Translations under genes and position numbers: made by a program | Shown here: piece after piece, positions 8,699-19,104 of the stretch | Numbering within the stretch: position 1 is the first letter of the stretch | Layout of the letters: each line of letters opens with the position of its first letter | DNA from: an uncultured Chitinophaga sp. | GTDB taxonomy: Bacteria > Bacteroidota > Bacteroidia > Chitinophagales > Chitinophagaceae | NCBI RefSeq assembly: GCF_902168175.1 | Contig: NZ_CABHOU010000046.1 | Location: forward strand, 1 to 64,000 | DNA length: 64,000 bases | Reading direction: 5' to 3' | The notes under the pieces: model-generated | What the model saw: the letters and a program-made list of their open reading frames with translations, nothing else | What the model was told of the DNA's origin: nothing | The model's database searches: none

Positions 8699-9772
8699 TT
8701 ACAACAATTTCTTTAGCCAGTTCTTCATCTCGCTCCAGGCTTCCGGGGCAAACTCCTCCTTCAGCGTATAATTCTCCTGGTTGGTGCAGGTAATACAATG
8801 CAGGAAAAGATGGTTCAGGCCCGGTATCGTTTTTACCGTCACGTTCTTGTTACCGCTTTGTAATAAGGTACGTTCAATATTGCCGAGATTTTCTTTCGCC
8901 GGCACCATCACGTCCTTATCCCCGTTCAGCGCCAGGAAAGGCACCCTGATCTTTTGCAGGAAAGGCACCGGGTCATATTGCAGGTGGTATCGATACCACG
9001 GCCCTACGGCAGTTCTCACATAAGAATACACCGGAAAACGCATATGATCATGTTCGCCGGGTTTATCTTTAGCATACGCGCTATCGTCTGCACGTTTCCA
9101 CTCATTGTAAGTAGCATTCAGTCTTGCTTCCATTTCGGGAGATGCTGCATAATGGTAAGCAGTATCAAACATGCGGGTGTTAATGGCAATGTGACGCGCC
9201 TTATCGTAGTCAGGAATGTCCGCGGCTTTTATCTGACCGATGTTCTGCAACATTAATGCTTCCAGTCCGTTCGTGGCCAGGCCGGCAAGCGTTACCACGA
9301 ACGCTACGTCCTTTGACTTAGCCGCTGCGATGATAGCAGCAGCTCCGCCTTCACTATGGCCTATCAATCCCACTTTACCTACCCCCTTTTGTTGTTTAAG
9401 GTACCCCAGCGCAGCCAGCGCATCGTCTGCAAAGTCGGTCGTTGTAGCCGTTTCGTACACGCCATTCGTTTCGCCCGTACCACGATCATCTACCCTTAAT
9501 ACCGCGAAGCCCAACCGCGTCAGCGAATCGGCCAACACCTTAAACATGGGATGCCCCGCCATTGTTCCGTTCCTGTCCTGCTTGCCGCTACCAGACACTA
9601 ACACTACGCCAGGGAAAGTCTTTTTTCCACCAGGAATGGTGAGCGTTGCGCCAAAACGTACTGTATCTCTTTTAAAATACACCGAGTCCGAACGATAAGG
9701 AAGTACCTGGCTTTGTGCGCCAGGTACAAGGGTATATATTAACAAAAACACGAAAAAAATCCGCTTTATCAT
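8699..9772 (-). CDS. Secreted alpha/beta hydrolase
   Basis: A 357-residue alpha/beta-fold hydrolase with a signal peptide cleaved near residue 21 (VPGAQSQ), so it acts outside the cytoplasm. The nucleophile elbow is GHSEGG with Ser140. The likely acid is Asp285 or Asp287 (NGDKD) and the base His321 (LNHLF). An oxyanion segment with VLVSGSG lies near residue 58. It resembles the S33-like hydrolases often found in Bacteroidota, with esterase or peptidase activity. Its ATG overlaps the stop of the TlpA-like gene by 4 bases, so the two are translationally coupled. It closes the uptake operon, suggesting a role in processing the imported compound. Confidence 0.82.
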   Translation of the reverse strand: MIKRIFFVFLLIYTLVPGAQSQVLPYRSDSVYFKRDTVRFGATLTIPGGKKTFPGVVLVSGSGKQDRNGTMAGHPMFKVLADSLTRLGFAVLRVDDRGTGETNGVYETATTTDFADDALAALGYLKQQKGVGKVGLIGHSEGGAAAIIAAAKSKDVAFVVTLAGLATNGLEALMLQNIGQIKAADIPDYDKARHIAINTRMFDTAYHYAASPEMEARLNATYNEWKRADDSAYAKDKPGEHDHMRFPVYSYVRTAVGPWYRYHLQYDPVPFLQKIRVPFLALNGDKDVMVPAKENLGNIERTLLQSGNKNVTVKTIPGLNHLFLHCITCTNQENYTLKEEFAPEAWSEMKNWLKKLL

Positions 9773-11748
9773 CCTTCTTTCTTTAACAGTTCAATGATGT
9801 AACTAATCTCGTCGGCCAGCGCGCTGGGACTCCCCATATAACCATTCGACGACCACCTTACCATACCTTTCCGATCGATGATGATCTTCGCGGGAATACC
9901 TGAGAAACGCAGTTCTTTCGCATACTTGCTGTAAGCCTCATCAAGATGCCCGTTCTTGTCATTTTTGCCGTCGTACAGCACGTTCAGGTTATAGTTATTC
10001 TCTTTCAGGAACTTTTTGATCTCGTCGCGGTAGTTAGGTTTAGTTTCCTGGGTAGCGATGAAAAAGAAATCCACCTTATCGTCTTTCGCATACTTATTAA
10101 CCGCCATCTGCATGCCGGGCAAAGCCGCTTTGCAGGGGCCGCACCAGGTTGCCCAGAAGTCCAGCACTACAACATGACCTTTCAGTTTTGCGAGGTCGGC
10201 ATAACCGCCCTTCAACTGTTCCAGTTTAAAGGTGGGAGCGTTTTTGCGGATCAGCTGTTCGCGCAGGTGTGCCTGCTGGGCAGATAATGTTTCGGCGCTC
10301 TTCAGGCTGTTGAAGTATTCATCGAAGCCCTTATCGCTCTTGTTCTTTTTTACGTATTCTTTCTTCAGCAACGCTATTGCTTCCGGTGTAGCCTTATTCG
10401 CTGCTACTGCATTTTCCACCACCTGCATCGCATCTGCATGGCGCCCGTTGTTTTCCAGCAGCGTGGCATACAGGCCCATAAACTCCGCATCTTTACTTCT
10501 TGCCTGTGTATTCACCTTTTCCATCCAAACCAGCGCTGTTTTATCATCGCCCATCTTATGCAGCAATGTGGCGTGTCCGAGGTAAGCCGGTACTGCCATG
10601 TTCAGGATATATTGCTCCCATTGCAGTGGTGAATAGAATTTGCTATCGGCACCCCATTTCTGTTTGCTGCGTAATTCGATCGCCTCCACCAGTTTTTTGG
10701 AATAAGGAAAGATAAACTCAGTGGTTACTGTGTTGTGGCTCCATTCTCCCATTACCAGCAGGCGGTGGAACTCACTCAGACTGATGAAAGAGGCATCGGG
10801 TATCATGTTATCCATCACTGCGTAATCTCTTTTCATCACAGCCTGGTAAACAATCGCACGAAAAGCTTTTTCGTACCAGAGTCTCTGCACGTCCGTATCC
10901 GCATCCCTGAACTTCGCCAGCGGATATTTGGCTACGAAAGCTTTCCAGCGCACATCGCGATCTTCCGCTTTACCCAGGTAAACCGCCTGAAGGTCTTTAT
11001 CCCTGGCCGTTAATCCATCCGGAAATTTAGCGATGATCACTTTATCCATAGAATCTGCCTTGGCCCTGTTTCCCGCGAGGTTTCTATACGCTTTGCTGAC
11101 ATCCATCAATTCTGCCTCTGTTACATCGGGCAAATTGCTGATGAACTTTATTTCGCGTGGCATGATGCTGTCCATCCTGGCAGCATCATGACTTTTAAGA
11201 ATAACCATGGCATTGTAGAAAATATGACGCCTGCTCTGCGGGAAGTACTTCAACTCGTTATTCATCCAGAAGAAACCGACATCGTCTGTAATAACAGCTA
11301 CGTCGTCAATGGCAGGCGGCGCTGCATTACGCAATGCTTTGGTGCGCAGGAAAGCCCAGGAAGCATAACCCGTGGGGATCTGCCCGCCTGTTCGTGCAGT
11401 GGTAAGGTTGGTATAGGTAACCTTGCCGCCCTTATCGGTTTTACCATTCGCACTAAAGTTAGCTACGAACAACGCCGCGTCTTTAGGTAGGTGGTAACCA
11501 CCGGCCCAACCGCTGTCGGTCATCTGCATAGGCAGATCATAGGTTTCCCAGTCGTTGTTGCGATAGATGTACACTACGCCGGTTACCGGCGCCAGTCCTT
11601 TTAGTATCGTACTGTCCGGATTGTAGTGCAGGGTGATAGAATCGCCTGCTATCGGGTAATGCGGATATACCTTGAAAGCCTGTTGTGACACAGCCTTGCC
11701 TGTAGCGAGCGACAGCAGTGCTGCCAGCGCTATGACCGTTTTCTTCAT
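9769..11748 (-). CDS. TlpA-family thioredoxin-like protein with helical N-terminal region
   Basis: This 659-residue protein starts with a signal peptide (LLSLATGKAVS) and ends with a TlpA/AhpC-TSA-type thioredoxin domain (about 500-655). The active site WCGPC is at 535-539 and a cis-Pro-like GIPAK lies near 625. The middle (about 230-500) is helical and TPR-like. Such proteins act in the periplasm on disulfides or as reductants. Genes of this type repeatedly sit at the end of SusC/SusD/DUF4843/PKD-like loci in Chitinophagaceae, so it likely serves the same uptake process. It lies 26 bases after the PKD-like gene and overlaps the next gene by 4 bases. Confidence 0.85.
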   Translation of the reverse strand: MKKTVIALAALLSLATGKAVSQQAFKVYPHYPIAGDSITLHYNPDSTILKGLAPVTGVVYIYRNNDWETYDLPMQMTDSGWAGGYHLPKDAALFVANFSANGKTDKGGKVTYTNLTTARTGGQIPTGYASWAFLRTKALRNAAPPAIDDVAVITDDVGFFWMNNELKYFPQSRRHIFYNAMVILKSHDAARMDSIMPREIKFISNLPDVTEAELMDVSKAYRNLAGNRAKADSMDKVIIAKFPDGLTARDKDLQAVYLGKAEDRDVRWKAFVAKYPLAKFRDADTDVQRLWYEKAFRAIVYQAVMKRDYAVMDNMIPDASFISLSEFHRLLVMGEWSHNTVTTEFIFPYSKKLVEAIELRSKQKWGADSKFYSPLQWEQYILNMAVPAYLGHATLLHKMGDDKTALVWMEKVNTQARSKDAEFMGLYATLLENNGRHADAMQVVENAVAANKATPEAIALLKKEYVKKNKSDKGFDEYFNSLKSAETLSAQQAHLREQLIRKNAPTFKLEQLKGGYADLAKLKGHVVVLDFWATWCGPCKAALPGMQMAVNKYAKDDKVDFFFIATQETKPNYRDEIKKFLKENNYNLNVLYDGKNDKNGHLDEAYSKYAKELRFSGIPAKIIIDRKGMVRWSSNGYMGSPSALADEISYIIELLKKEG

Positions 11749-11774
11749 CTGTTATATTTTTATGGTTTCCGTTA

Positions 11775-13307
11775 TTAGTAAGTGCCAGCCCCTCTTGCTT
11801 TAGCACTGAGGTCGGCAATTTTGCCGAAGCCGTCGAACACGTTGCGGGCCGGGCTGGTTACCTGTCCGCTAATGCCGTTCAGCGCAAATTCATATACTTT
11901 GCCCTGCGTGCCGTTCCAGGTAGCCACATATAACAACCTGCCTTCTGCTGTGGTAAGGTTGAAGTTGGGCCTGGGTTTATAGATCTTCATACAGGTAATG
12001 GTTTCGCCGGCCGGTAAGGCATCGTATACCAGTGTAGCCGTATTGGTTCCCTGGTAGTCGTACGAGTAAATCTTACGGTCGGTAGCATAAAAATCTACGT
12101 ATCCCAGTTCACTCGCCTGGAAAAACTTAGCAGATGTTATCTCAGGCAGATTAGTCATATTGTAAGCGCCTATCACCAGGTTACCATCGTCGGTTTTGTT
12201 GAAGTTGCTCACATACAGCCAGTACCCTGTACCGGTGCGATCTTTAAAGAAGGAATGCGTGTAAATACTGAAACCACGGTCCATGTACAGCATATCTTTA
12301 CCAATGTTGCGGTGATCAAAAGACATATTGCTGCCCACTGCGGGCGCATTAAAATTGATCATTGATCCACCAATGCCGGCCGGACGGATAAACCTCCCGT
12401 TCTTCTGATCGTACACAACCGCATACAGCGAAGAAGATGTACCGTTCGCCAGGAAAGGTGCCAGTTCATAATCACCCGGTACTGCACCGCCAAACAACGC
12501 ATCTGTTTCGTAAGTAGTGGTATAGAAATGCAGTTTACCCGCATTAATCAGTGCTGTATAAGAATTATTCAGGATCATGTAAGCCTGTGGTGCAATCACC
12601 GCATCGGTACGACGAAACATCGACATATCTTCTCTTAACCGGGAAAAATCAGCACCACTCATGCGCGACAGATGTTTATCACTGCCAAGAGATATCCAGT
12701 TCTGGGTAGAACTTGTCCGCCTTTCCTGTGCAATAAAAGTGGCCAGTCCGGGAAACTTCTCGCCAGTGGCCGATGAATACAGGTTACGTAAACGGCGCGG
12801 GGTTATACCGGCAACAGGCACCGCATCAGCCGTAATTAAAAAGTCTACGTCGGAAGAGTCATTATTGCCGTGCAATACCATCACCCCATACTCAATACCC
12901 ACCGACACAATCACCGGAAACAGCACATTGGCCTTCAACTGGTTCATCGTATCTGTTACGATCAGTTCCAGCCGGTACTCGCCCACTGTTTCTGTAACGG
13001 GTGCCTGCAGGTGCAGGCTGTTAGACAGTATACGGGTAGGTTTGGTAGGCGGTGTGCTGCCGATCACGTACTGGTACATTAACCACTGGTACTTTAACGC
13101 AGCCTTGTTGCCACCGTCGTAGTTAATGGCAGGATTGATGTCGAGCATACCATAACGCTCCACATACCTTGCTCCCCCCATCCCACTTGTATCGATAGCA
13201 GGAATGTTTACCGTAATATAATCGTAGTTGCCTTTGTCCTTTTTACAGGCATTGAGCAAAACCAATGCAGTAATGGAAGCGGCTATATATTTGAAGATAA
13301 ATTTCAT
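11775..13307 (-). CDS. PKD-like family lipoprotein of a SusC/SusD locus
   Basis: A 510-residue lipoprotein (lipobox LNAC, Cys21). The first 150 residues look like a PKD-type beta-sandwich (YQWLMYQY, then YRLELIVTDTMNQL). The remainder is beta-rich and may form a propeller-like fold. This matches the PKD-like lipoproteins that accompany SusCD pairs with DUF4843 proteins. It is probably surface-exposed and helps bind the ligand. The gene is 30 bases downstream of the DUF4843 gene in the same operon. The ligand is unknown. Confidence 0.7.
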   Translation of the reverse strand: MKFIFKYIAASITALVLLNACKKDKGNYDYITVNIPAIDTSGMGGARYVERYGMLDINPAINYDGGNKAALKYQWLMYQYVIGSTPPTKPTRILSNSLHLQAPVTETVGEYRLELIVTDTMNQLKANVLFPVIVSVGIEYGVMVLHGNNDSSDVDFLITADAVPVAGITPRRLRNLYSSATGEKFPGLATFIAQERRTSSTQNWISLGSDKHLSRMSGADFSRLREDMSMFRRTDAVIAPQAYMILNNSYTALINAGKLHFYTTTYETDALFGGAVPGDYELAPFLANGTSSSLYAVVYDQKNGRFIRPAGIGGSMINFNAPAVGSNMSFDHRNIGKDMLYMDRGFSIYTHSFFKDRTGTGYWLYVSNFNKTDDGNLVIGAYNMTNLPEITSAKFFQASELGYVDFYATDRKIYSYDYQGTNTATLVYDALPAGETITCMKIYKPRPNFNLTTAEGRLLYVATWNGTQGKVYEFALNGISGQVTSPARNVFDGFGKIADLSAKARGAGTY

Positions 13308-13337
13308 GTTAACAGCTTATGTGTTTAAAATACTCCC

Positions 13338-14096
13338 TTACAGCGGGAATGTTACCAGTTGCCCGAACTCGTCGGTCAGGTCCGGATCGTGACTGTCGTT
13401 GTAAGCCTTGAGTGCAGCTTTCAATAAGGCGTTCAGATCAAGCATGGCCATGGAGGTATATTCCCCCGGCGCGGGCGGTACACGGCCGCTTTGCTGCAAA
13501 GGAAATTTATCTTTACCGGTAGTGGCTATAATGAAGCGCCATTTGGCTGCACTGTAAGTACCGAAGTAATAAGTAAGACTGATAATACCATCCCAGTTAG
13601 ATGGTTTAACCACGTTATCGCTCCAGTTCAGTACGATCGAGCTGTCTTCTCCCACACCTGGTTGAAAGTCTTTCGTAGCAGCAATACCGAGGTTCAGGCT
13701 CACCGATGTGTCGCGGATATCGGCTGTACGTAGTAACACTACCGGGATGTAACCGTATATCGAATCTGCCGGCACTATCCCATCGATAAACTGGTAATGC
13801 GTACCCTCTTTAGCCGTAGTACCTGTAGTAATAGTACGGCCACGCACTACGCGGTCTGAGGTACTCTTATCTCCCATGATCTTTACACGCACAAGGAAAG
13901 TATCTCTCGTAACATCCAGTGGCAGCAGCAGGAAAGTAAACGATTTGTAACTAATACGGGTTTGAGAGAGGTCGGTGTTTCTTTCAAAGAAATAAACCCT
14001 TGCCTCATCATTGTACGCTGCAATATCTTTTTCGCAAGACGTTAAGCCGATTGCGAACAGCAGCAGTACAGCCAGTTTTATATTTTGCAGTTTCAT
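13338..14096 (-). CDS. DUF4843-type lipoprotein
   Basis: A 252-residue lipoprotein (lipobox LTSC, Cys21). The pattern ARVYFFERN near the start, the repeated beta strands and the C-terminal FGQLVTFPL fit the DUF4843 family, which is nearly always encoded next to SusC/SusD and a PKD-like lipoprotein. It is likely a surface accessory subunit of the uptake complex. It lies 24 bases after the SusD gene. No catalytic motif is visible. Confidence 0.72.
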   Translation of the reverse strand: MKLQNIKLAVLLLFAIGLTSCEKDIAAYNDEARVYFFERNTDLSQTRISYKSFTFLLLPLDVTRDTFLVRVKIMGDKSTSDRVVRGRTITTGTTAKEGTHYQFIDGIVPADSIYGYIPVVLLRTADIRDTSVSLNLGIAATKDFQPGVGEDSSIVLNWSDNVVKPSNWDGIISLTYYFGTYSAAKWRFIIATTGKDKFPLQQSGRVPPAPGEYTSMAMLDLNALLKAALKAYNDSHDPDLTDEFGQLVTFPL

Positions 14097-14120
14097 GTTG
14101 TTTCGTTTTTTGTAGCGCGA

Positions 14121-15539
14121 TTATTTACCATTACCGTATTCCACCTCATTATCGGGCAGCGGCAGCACATAAATGCTGTTATTGGCCGTTACACTTCCGA
14201 TCTGTGGCAGGTTCAGGCGTTTGTAATAGTAGAAAAGCTGTCCTTCGAGGTAAAACTCTTTACGATACTCTTTGAATAACTCATCCTGTAACTGAGTATC
14301 GCTGAGCGTGGCAGGCAAATCGGACAGTACGTTGCGCGCCCGGCGCACCACGTTGATGTATTCAGCAGCGGCACCTGGGTCAGTTGTTTTCACACACTCT
14401 GCCGCGATGTAATACATCTCCGACACGCGCATTACCGGCAGTTTGTTCAGGTAACCCGTACTACCGCCCACCACCTGTTCCAGCTTCTTGGAATAGCGGA
14501 TGTTGCTGGATGTATTGTCCAACACCGTAAGCAGCGTGTAACGAACATCTGCCGTGGTTTCATACACCGCCTGAAATTCTGCGTCGCCGGTTTTAGTCAG
14601 CAGGTTACTGGCAGTTGGTGTGAAGTAAGTGGCAGTAAACGGTGTCATATCTGATTTATACAAACAGAACACCAGTTCGTCCAGGAATACCCTGTCGCCC
14701 GCATTGATCTGCCCGGTAGTGGTAAATGTAAAAGCGTCACTGTTGATCACTTCCAATGCTGCAGCCAGGGCGTTCGTTTTATCGCCGGCATACAAGTACA
14801 CGCGGGCCTGCAACGCTTTTACCGCATAATAGTTAAACTTATGGAAGCGCGCCCGGAGGTAACCGGTAGTAGTAGTTGGCGTTGTACTGCCTGGTACTAT
14901 CGGGTCCACATCTTTCAACGCGGCAGCTGCAATGGCCAGATCGGCCTGCACACGGGTAATAATTTCCGCCGTGGTTAAGCGAGGCAACGCATCTACTGTT
15001 AAACGGTCCATATAAGGAATAGCTTTCGTGGTATTGCCACCAGCGGAAGCAGGCGATGCACCAAACAGGCGAAGCAGGTCAAAATGCAGGAAGGCACGTA
15101 AACCGTAAGCCTCCCCTTTGATGATGCTGTAGTTCACATCGCGGAACATCTTCTGGTCTGCTTTCTCCAGGTTGGCGATCAGGTTATTATCGTCGGCCAG
15201 GGCATTGTACATCCCTTTGTAAATGCCATCTATTTTGCTGCGTACACCTGCATTTGTATACAGATATGCGGCTGCGTTGTAGTATTCGTGGAAGGTACTG
15301 TTAAACAGGGTATGCTGTTTGCCGAGTACATCCGTCAACCCGAAGGTCAGCTCCTTGCCGTACACTGCATCCATGTTCATGTCAAGGTAAACACCGGTGA
15401 GGGCGTCCATGTAACCTTGCTCGTCATTAAATGCCACTTCGGCATCGATCTGTGTTTTCGGCTTTACATCCAGGAACTTCTTACAGGAAGCCAGCATCAT
15501 CACCGGAACAACTAATATGAATATGCGGTTAAGTTTCAT
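14121..15539 (-). CDS. RagB/SusD family nutrient-uptake lipoprotein
   Basis: A 472-residue surface lipoprotein that should cap the SusC-type transporter and capture its ligand. The start at 15539 gives MKLNRIFILVV with lipobox LASC (Cys19) and the family's CKKFLDVKP sequence. The upstream ATG at 15590 would bury the signal behind 17 extra residues and overlap susC, so I reject it. The C-terminal part has the usual SusD sequence RRARNVLSDLP and a helical EYRKEFYLEGQLFYYYKR segment. It follows the SusC gene by 10 bases. Genes downstream (DUF4843, PKD-like) suggest a non-classical substrate, perhaps a peptide or metal complex rather than starch. Confidence 0.9.
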   Translation of the reverse strand: MKLNRIFILVVPVMMLASCKKFLDVKPKTQIDAEVAFNDEQGYMDALTGVYLDMNMDAVYGKELTFGLTDVLGKQHTLFNSTFHEYYNAAAYLYTNAGVRSKIDGIYKGMYNALADDNNLIANLEKADQKMFRDVNYSIIKGEAYGLRAFLHFDLLRLFGASPASAGGNTTKAIPYMDRLTVDALPRLTTAEIITRVQADLAIAAAALKDVDPIVPGSTTPTTTTGYLRARFHKFNYYAVKALQARVYLYAGDKTNALAAALEVINSDAFTFTTTGQINAGDRVFLDELVFCLYKSDMTPFTATYFTPTASNLLTKTGDAEFQAVYETTADVRYTLLTVLDNTSSNIRYSKKLEQVVGGSTGYLNKLPVMRVSEMYYIAAECVKTTDPGAAAEYINVVRRARNVLSDLPATLSDTQLQDELFKEYRKEFYLEGQLFYYYKRLNLPQIGSVTANNSIYVLPLPDNEVEYGNGK

Positions 15540-15549
15540 TGCTACACAG

Positions 15550-18500
15550 TTAAAAAGTGATTTGTAAAGAACCCGAAATCGTTCTTGCATATGGATAATC
15601 GAGGCCGCGTTCTGTTTTCACGGAGCTTACCCTGGCCAGGTCGTTCAGGTTAACCATCAACGATACCCTGTTCAGTTTCATCCTTTCCAGCCAGGCGGCT
15701 GTGCCGAAGTCGTAACCCAGGCTTACAGAAGAGAAAAGCAACTCGTTCAGGTCCTGCACGAAGCGGGAAGTAGGACGGGTATCTGTTCTGTCAGCGATGT
15801 TTTTATACAGGGCTTTGTCGCCGGGTTGTTTCCAACGATCGGTGAGTGCGCGTACGTCTACATTATAATTGTAATCGGCATTTTCTACCCGGCTTACGAG
15901 TGTGGTATTATACTGCTGACCACCACCGCGGAAGGTAAAGGCGAAGTTGGCGGTAAAGCCTTTATGCAACACGTTAAGTCCGAACGTACCATTGTACAGC
16001 GGGTTGCTGTCGCCGCCCACTACCTGGTCGGCGGCATTCCATTCGTACGTAAGTGTACCATCCTTCTTCACATAAATTTCGCGGCCATTGGCAGGGTCTA
16101 TACCACGGCTGGGCACTACCCAAATGGCGCTCATCGACTGCCCCGGTTCAAACCTCGTAGATGGTTTACGGCTTTCGCTGTTACCGGTGGTAACGTCGTC
16201 CTTACCGTTATCCGCATCCTGGTTCAGCTGTACCAGTGAGTTCGACACTTTGCGGATGCGGTTCGTATTATGCGCGATGTTCGCAAACACGTTTACGGTG
16301 GTACGGGTACGGCTGTCGGAGAAAGCCCGTACGTTAATACCCGCCTGGAAACCTTTGTTGCGCGACTCGCCGATATTGGATTTATAAGTATCGAAACCGT
16401 TAGAAGGTGCAATCACCATATCGCTCAACAGGTTCTTCGTATCGCGGATGTAATAATCGAAACGCAAACTTACGCGGTTAAACACCGTCACATCTGCCCC
16501 GATATTATTGTCTTTCACCTGTTGCCATTGCAGATAGGGATTTGGCAGCGCGAGCAGGTCGAGCCCCATATCGCCGTTGTAAGTGCGGTCGGTAATGTAC
16601 TGGTAGGTGGCAAGCGACTGGTAAGAATTGAAGTTTTGTGTACCCGTAGTACCCACAGTAGCCCGGAACTTCAACATGTTCACAAACTTCGCGTTCTCCA
16701 TGAACTTCTCGCGGTGTGCATTCCATGCCGCACCGGCCGACCAGAAAAGGCCCCAGCGTTTGTCGGCCCCGAATTGAGAACTGGCATTACCGCGGTATGA
16801 GAAGTCGAGTATATAACGTTCGTCGTACGAATAACTGAGCGCGGAAGTAATCGCCACAGAGCGGCTGGTATTCTCTGTACCGGTAGCCTTCGTGCCATCT
16901 TTATAACGACGGCCGAAAGAAATGTCATCCATTTTATCATTCGGAAAACCTACCATGGTCATACCGTGGGTGTACATATCGGCCTGTGTTACGGTGTAAG
17001 CACCATTCAGGTAGAAGTTATGTTTACCGATGCTGAAGGAGTAGTTAGCCAGCAGGTCGCCATTGATGTTGTTCTGGCTGCCATTCGAAATCGTGTACTC
17101 GCCGCGATCGAGATAGGCGTCGGTGTTCTGTGCAACAGCAGCGTACATGGAGTGGTTGGCAGGAATGAACTTCTGCAGTTCGTTGGTCTGCTTAGTTATC
17201 CCTACCCTTGCGGTTACACGCAGGTTACGCACAATGTCCCAGTCGGCATAAAAGTTCTCGATGATGTTGAGATAAGTGGTATAATCTTTCGAGTTCAGCC
17301 TTCCGTCGTACATCGGGTTGCCAACGGCACCGTTGTTGTACGACTTGATATAGTTGCCATTATCGTCCGTCATTCTCCAGTAAGGATTCAGTCTCGCTGC
17401 ATTGGTAAAGCTGCCGTAAGCCGAATTGTCGGCGCGGTTTTTATCCACCGTTAAACTGTTCCTGAACTGGAAATTATTTTTCCGGTAGATGAGATTGATG
17501 GCACCGGAAATGGTATTCCTGTCGGAGCCTTTCATGACACCCACCACACTATTGTAGTTCATATTGGCGGAGTAGCGGAACCCATTTTCGCCGCCCTCGA
17601 GGTTAATACCGTGGCGCTGACCAAAGCCATTACGCAATGGTTGCGATAACCAGTAAGTATTCACGCCTTCCAGTGCGGCCTGCAGGTTGGTGCTGTATTC
17701 GCGAAGCAGGTCGGCCTGTGTTTGGGGGAATACAGAGCTGTATTTTCCCGAAAGCACTTCCGCTTCTATTTTCTGCATGCTGTTCGTGAGCTTGTAGCTC
17801 GACAGGTCGGGCGCGGTTACGTCCATGCTGCCGGTGTACGACAGGCGCAGCTTACCGGCCACCGGAGGTTTGGTTTCTATCACCACTACACCGTTACCTG
17901 CTTTAGAACCATAAATGGCTTTTGCAGATGCATCTTTTAATATAGTGACGCTCTGCACCAGGTTCATATTCATATCATTCACCTTTTCCAGCGTGGTTTC
18001 AAAACCATCGAGGATAAACAGGGGAAGGTTCGGATTCGTTGTATAATCACCTTTCAGATCGGGAAACCCGGTTTGGCCGCGCAGCTGTATTTCAGGCAGG
18101 CGGTTAGGGTTAGACCCCACATCAAGGTTGTCGACGATCTGGAACGACGGATCAAGTATAGCCAGGGCTTTCAGCACGTTCTGGTTGGTAACGGCTTTCA
18201 TTTCGGCCTGGGAAAAGGTAGATACGGCACCGGTAAAGTTCTCCCGTTTGCGGGTAAACATACCATTGCTGATCACCACCTCGTTAATTTTCGTCACATC
18301 CTGTTCCAGTACGATCGTTAGTACGTCCGTGCTTTTTACCGTAACGGCTTTCATCTTATAACCAATCCCGGTGATGCTCAGTTCTATTGCGCCATCTTTT
18401 GGGGAGCGAATGGTGAACAGGCCGGAGGAGTTGGTGACCACCCCTGTTTTGGTGCCCATGATCATCACGGTAATACCAGGCAGCGGTTCGCCTTTTTCAT

Positions 18501-18915
18501 TGGTTACGCGACCGGAAACTTCGATGGGCGGTGCTTTTACGGGGGCAGGCTGCTCTTTCTTCTTAATGATCACCACCTTATCTACGATAGAAAAAGTGAG
18601 GGCCTTCTCTTTCAACAGGTCGTCCAGCGCTGCAGCAAGGGGCTGCGACACGATGTTCACCTCCAGTTTACCGGCGGCTTCCAGGTCGTCGTCTGTATAA
18701 AAGAAATTAAACCCGGTTTGTTTTTTCATTTCCGAAAAAACCTGCCGCAGCGACATTTCCTTTCCCTTCAAAGTCACGTTCTGGGCCGATATACTGGCCG
18801 AAACATGCAAGGCAGTTGTTAGTAACAGAATAAAGGATAATTTCATGATCCTCCAGATTTTGGCTGGCATGGCACTCCCATGCTCTTTGTTTTTGCACAA
18901 AGCAGTGAAATACAT
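15550..18915 (-). CDS. SusC/RagA family TonB-dependent transporter with STN signalling domain
   Basis: A 1121-residue outer-membrane transporter. The start at 18915 (MYFTALCKNKEHG) is the usual one for this group; the reading from 18969 begins with TTG. After the signal peptide (LLLTTALHVSASISA) come an STN domain (about 51-120), a carboxypeptidase-regulatory-like domain (about 131-217), a TonB plug with the KDASAKAIYGSKAGNGVV segment, and a beta-barrel ending in LQITF. The STN domain contacts FecR-type anti-sigma factors, and FecR plus an ECF sigma gene lie just upstream on the same strand. So ligand binding should switch on its own locus. Confidence 0.93.
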   Translation of the reverse strand: MYFTALCKNKEHGSAMPAKIWRIMKLSFILLLTTALHVSASISAQNVTLKGKEMSLRQVFSEMKKQTGFNFFYTDDDLEAAGKLEVNIVSQPLAAALDDLLKEKALTFSIVDKVVIIKKKEQPAPVKAPPIEVSGRVTNEKGEPLPGITVMIMGTKTGVVTNSSGLFTIRSPKDGAIELSITGIGYKMKAVTVKSTDVLTIVLEQDVTKINEVVISNGMFTRKRENFTGAVSTFSQAEMKAVTNQNVLKALAILDPSFQIVDNLDVGSNPNRLPEIQLRGQTGFPDLKGDYTTNPNLPLFILDGFETTLEKVNDMNMNLVQSVTILKDASAKAIYGSKAGNGVVVIETKPPVAGKLRLSYTGSMDVTAPDLSSYKLTNSMQKIEAEVLSGKYSSVFPQTQADLLREYSTNLQAALEGVNTYWLSQPLRNGFGQRHGINLEGGENGFRYSANMNYNSVVGVMKGSDRNTISGAINLIYRKNNFQFRNSLTVDKNRADNSAYGSFTNAARLNPYWRMTDDNGNYIKSYNNGAVGNPMYDGRLNSKDYTTYLNIIENFYADWDIVRNLRVTARVGITKQTNELQKFIPANHSMYAAVAQNTDAYLDRGEYTISNGSQNNINGDLLANYSFSIGKHNFYLNGAYTVTQADMYTHGMTMVGFPNDKMDDISFGRRYKDGTKATGTENTSRSVAITSALSYSYDERYILDFSYRGNASSQFGADKRWGLFWSAGAAWNAHREKFMENAKFVNMLKFRATVGTTGTQNFNSYQSLATYQYITDRTYNGDMGLDLLALPNPYLQWQQVKDNNIGADVTVFNRVSLRFDYYIRDTKNLLSDMVIAPSNGFDTYKSNIGESRNKGFQAGINVRAFSDSRTRTTVNVFANIAHNTNRIRKVSNSLVQLNQDADNGKDDVTTGNSESRKPSTRFEPGQSMSAIWVVPSRGIDPANGREIYVKKDGTLTYEWNAADQVVGGDSNPLYNGTFGLNVLHKGFTANFAFTFRGGGQQYNTTLVSRVENADYNYNVDVRALTDRWKQPGDKALYKNIADRTDTRPTSRFVQDLNELLFSSVSLGYDFGTAAWLERMKLNRVSLMVNLNDLARVSSVKTERGLDYPYARTISGSLQITF

Positions 18916-19104
18916 AAATTTGTTTCTGGTTGAAGAATTGTGAAAACAACGATAACGTTCATCATCCAAACAAACCGGGGTGTTAGCCGCACTTCCGGTT
19001 TATTTTTTTAAGGGATGAAACTTAACCGGCATAGACTCGTAAACTTTGCATTAATAGCCGTTTTTAAATGGTGAAAGAATTACTATTGGTTGATATTACT
19101 GTGA

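Noticed and set aside
18972..19001. AAACCGG/CCGGTTT inverted repeat in the leader of the first susC
   Set aside because: Seven-base arms with a 16-base loop and no T-run on the coding strand; could be chance. Not called as an attenuator.
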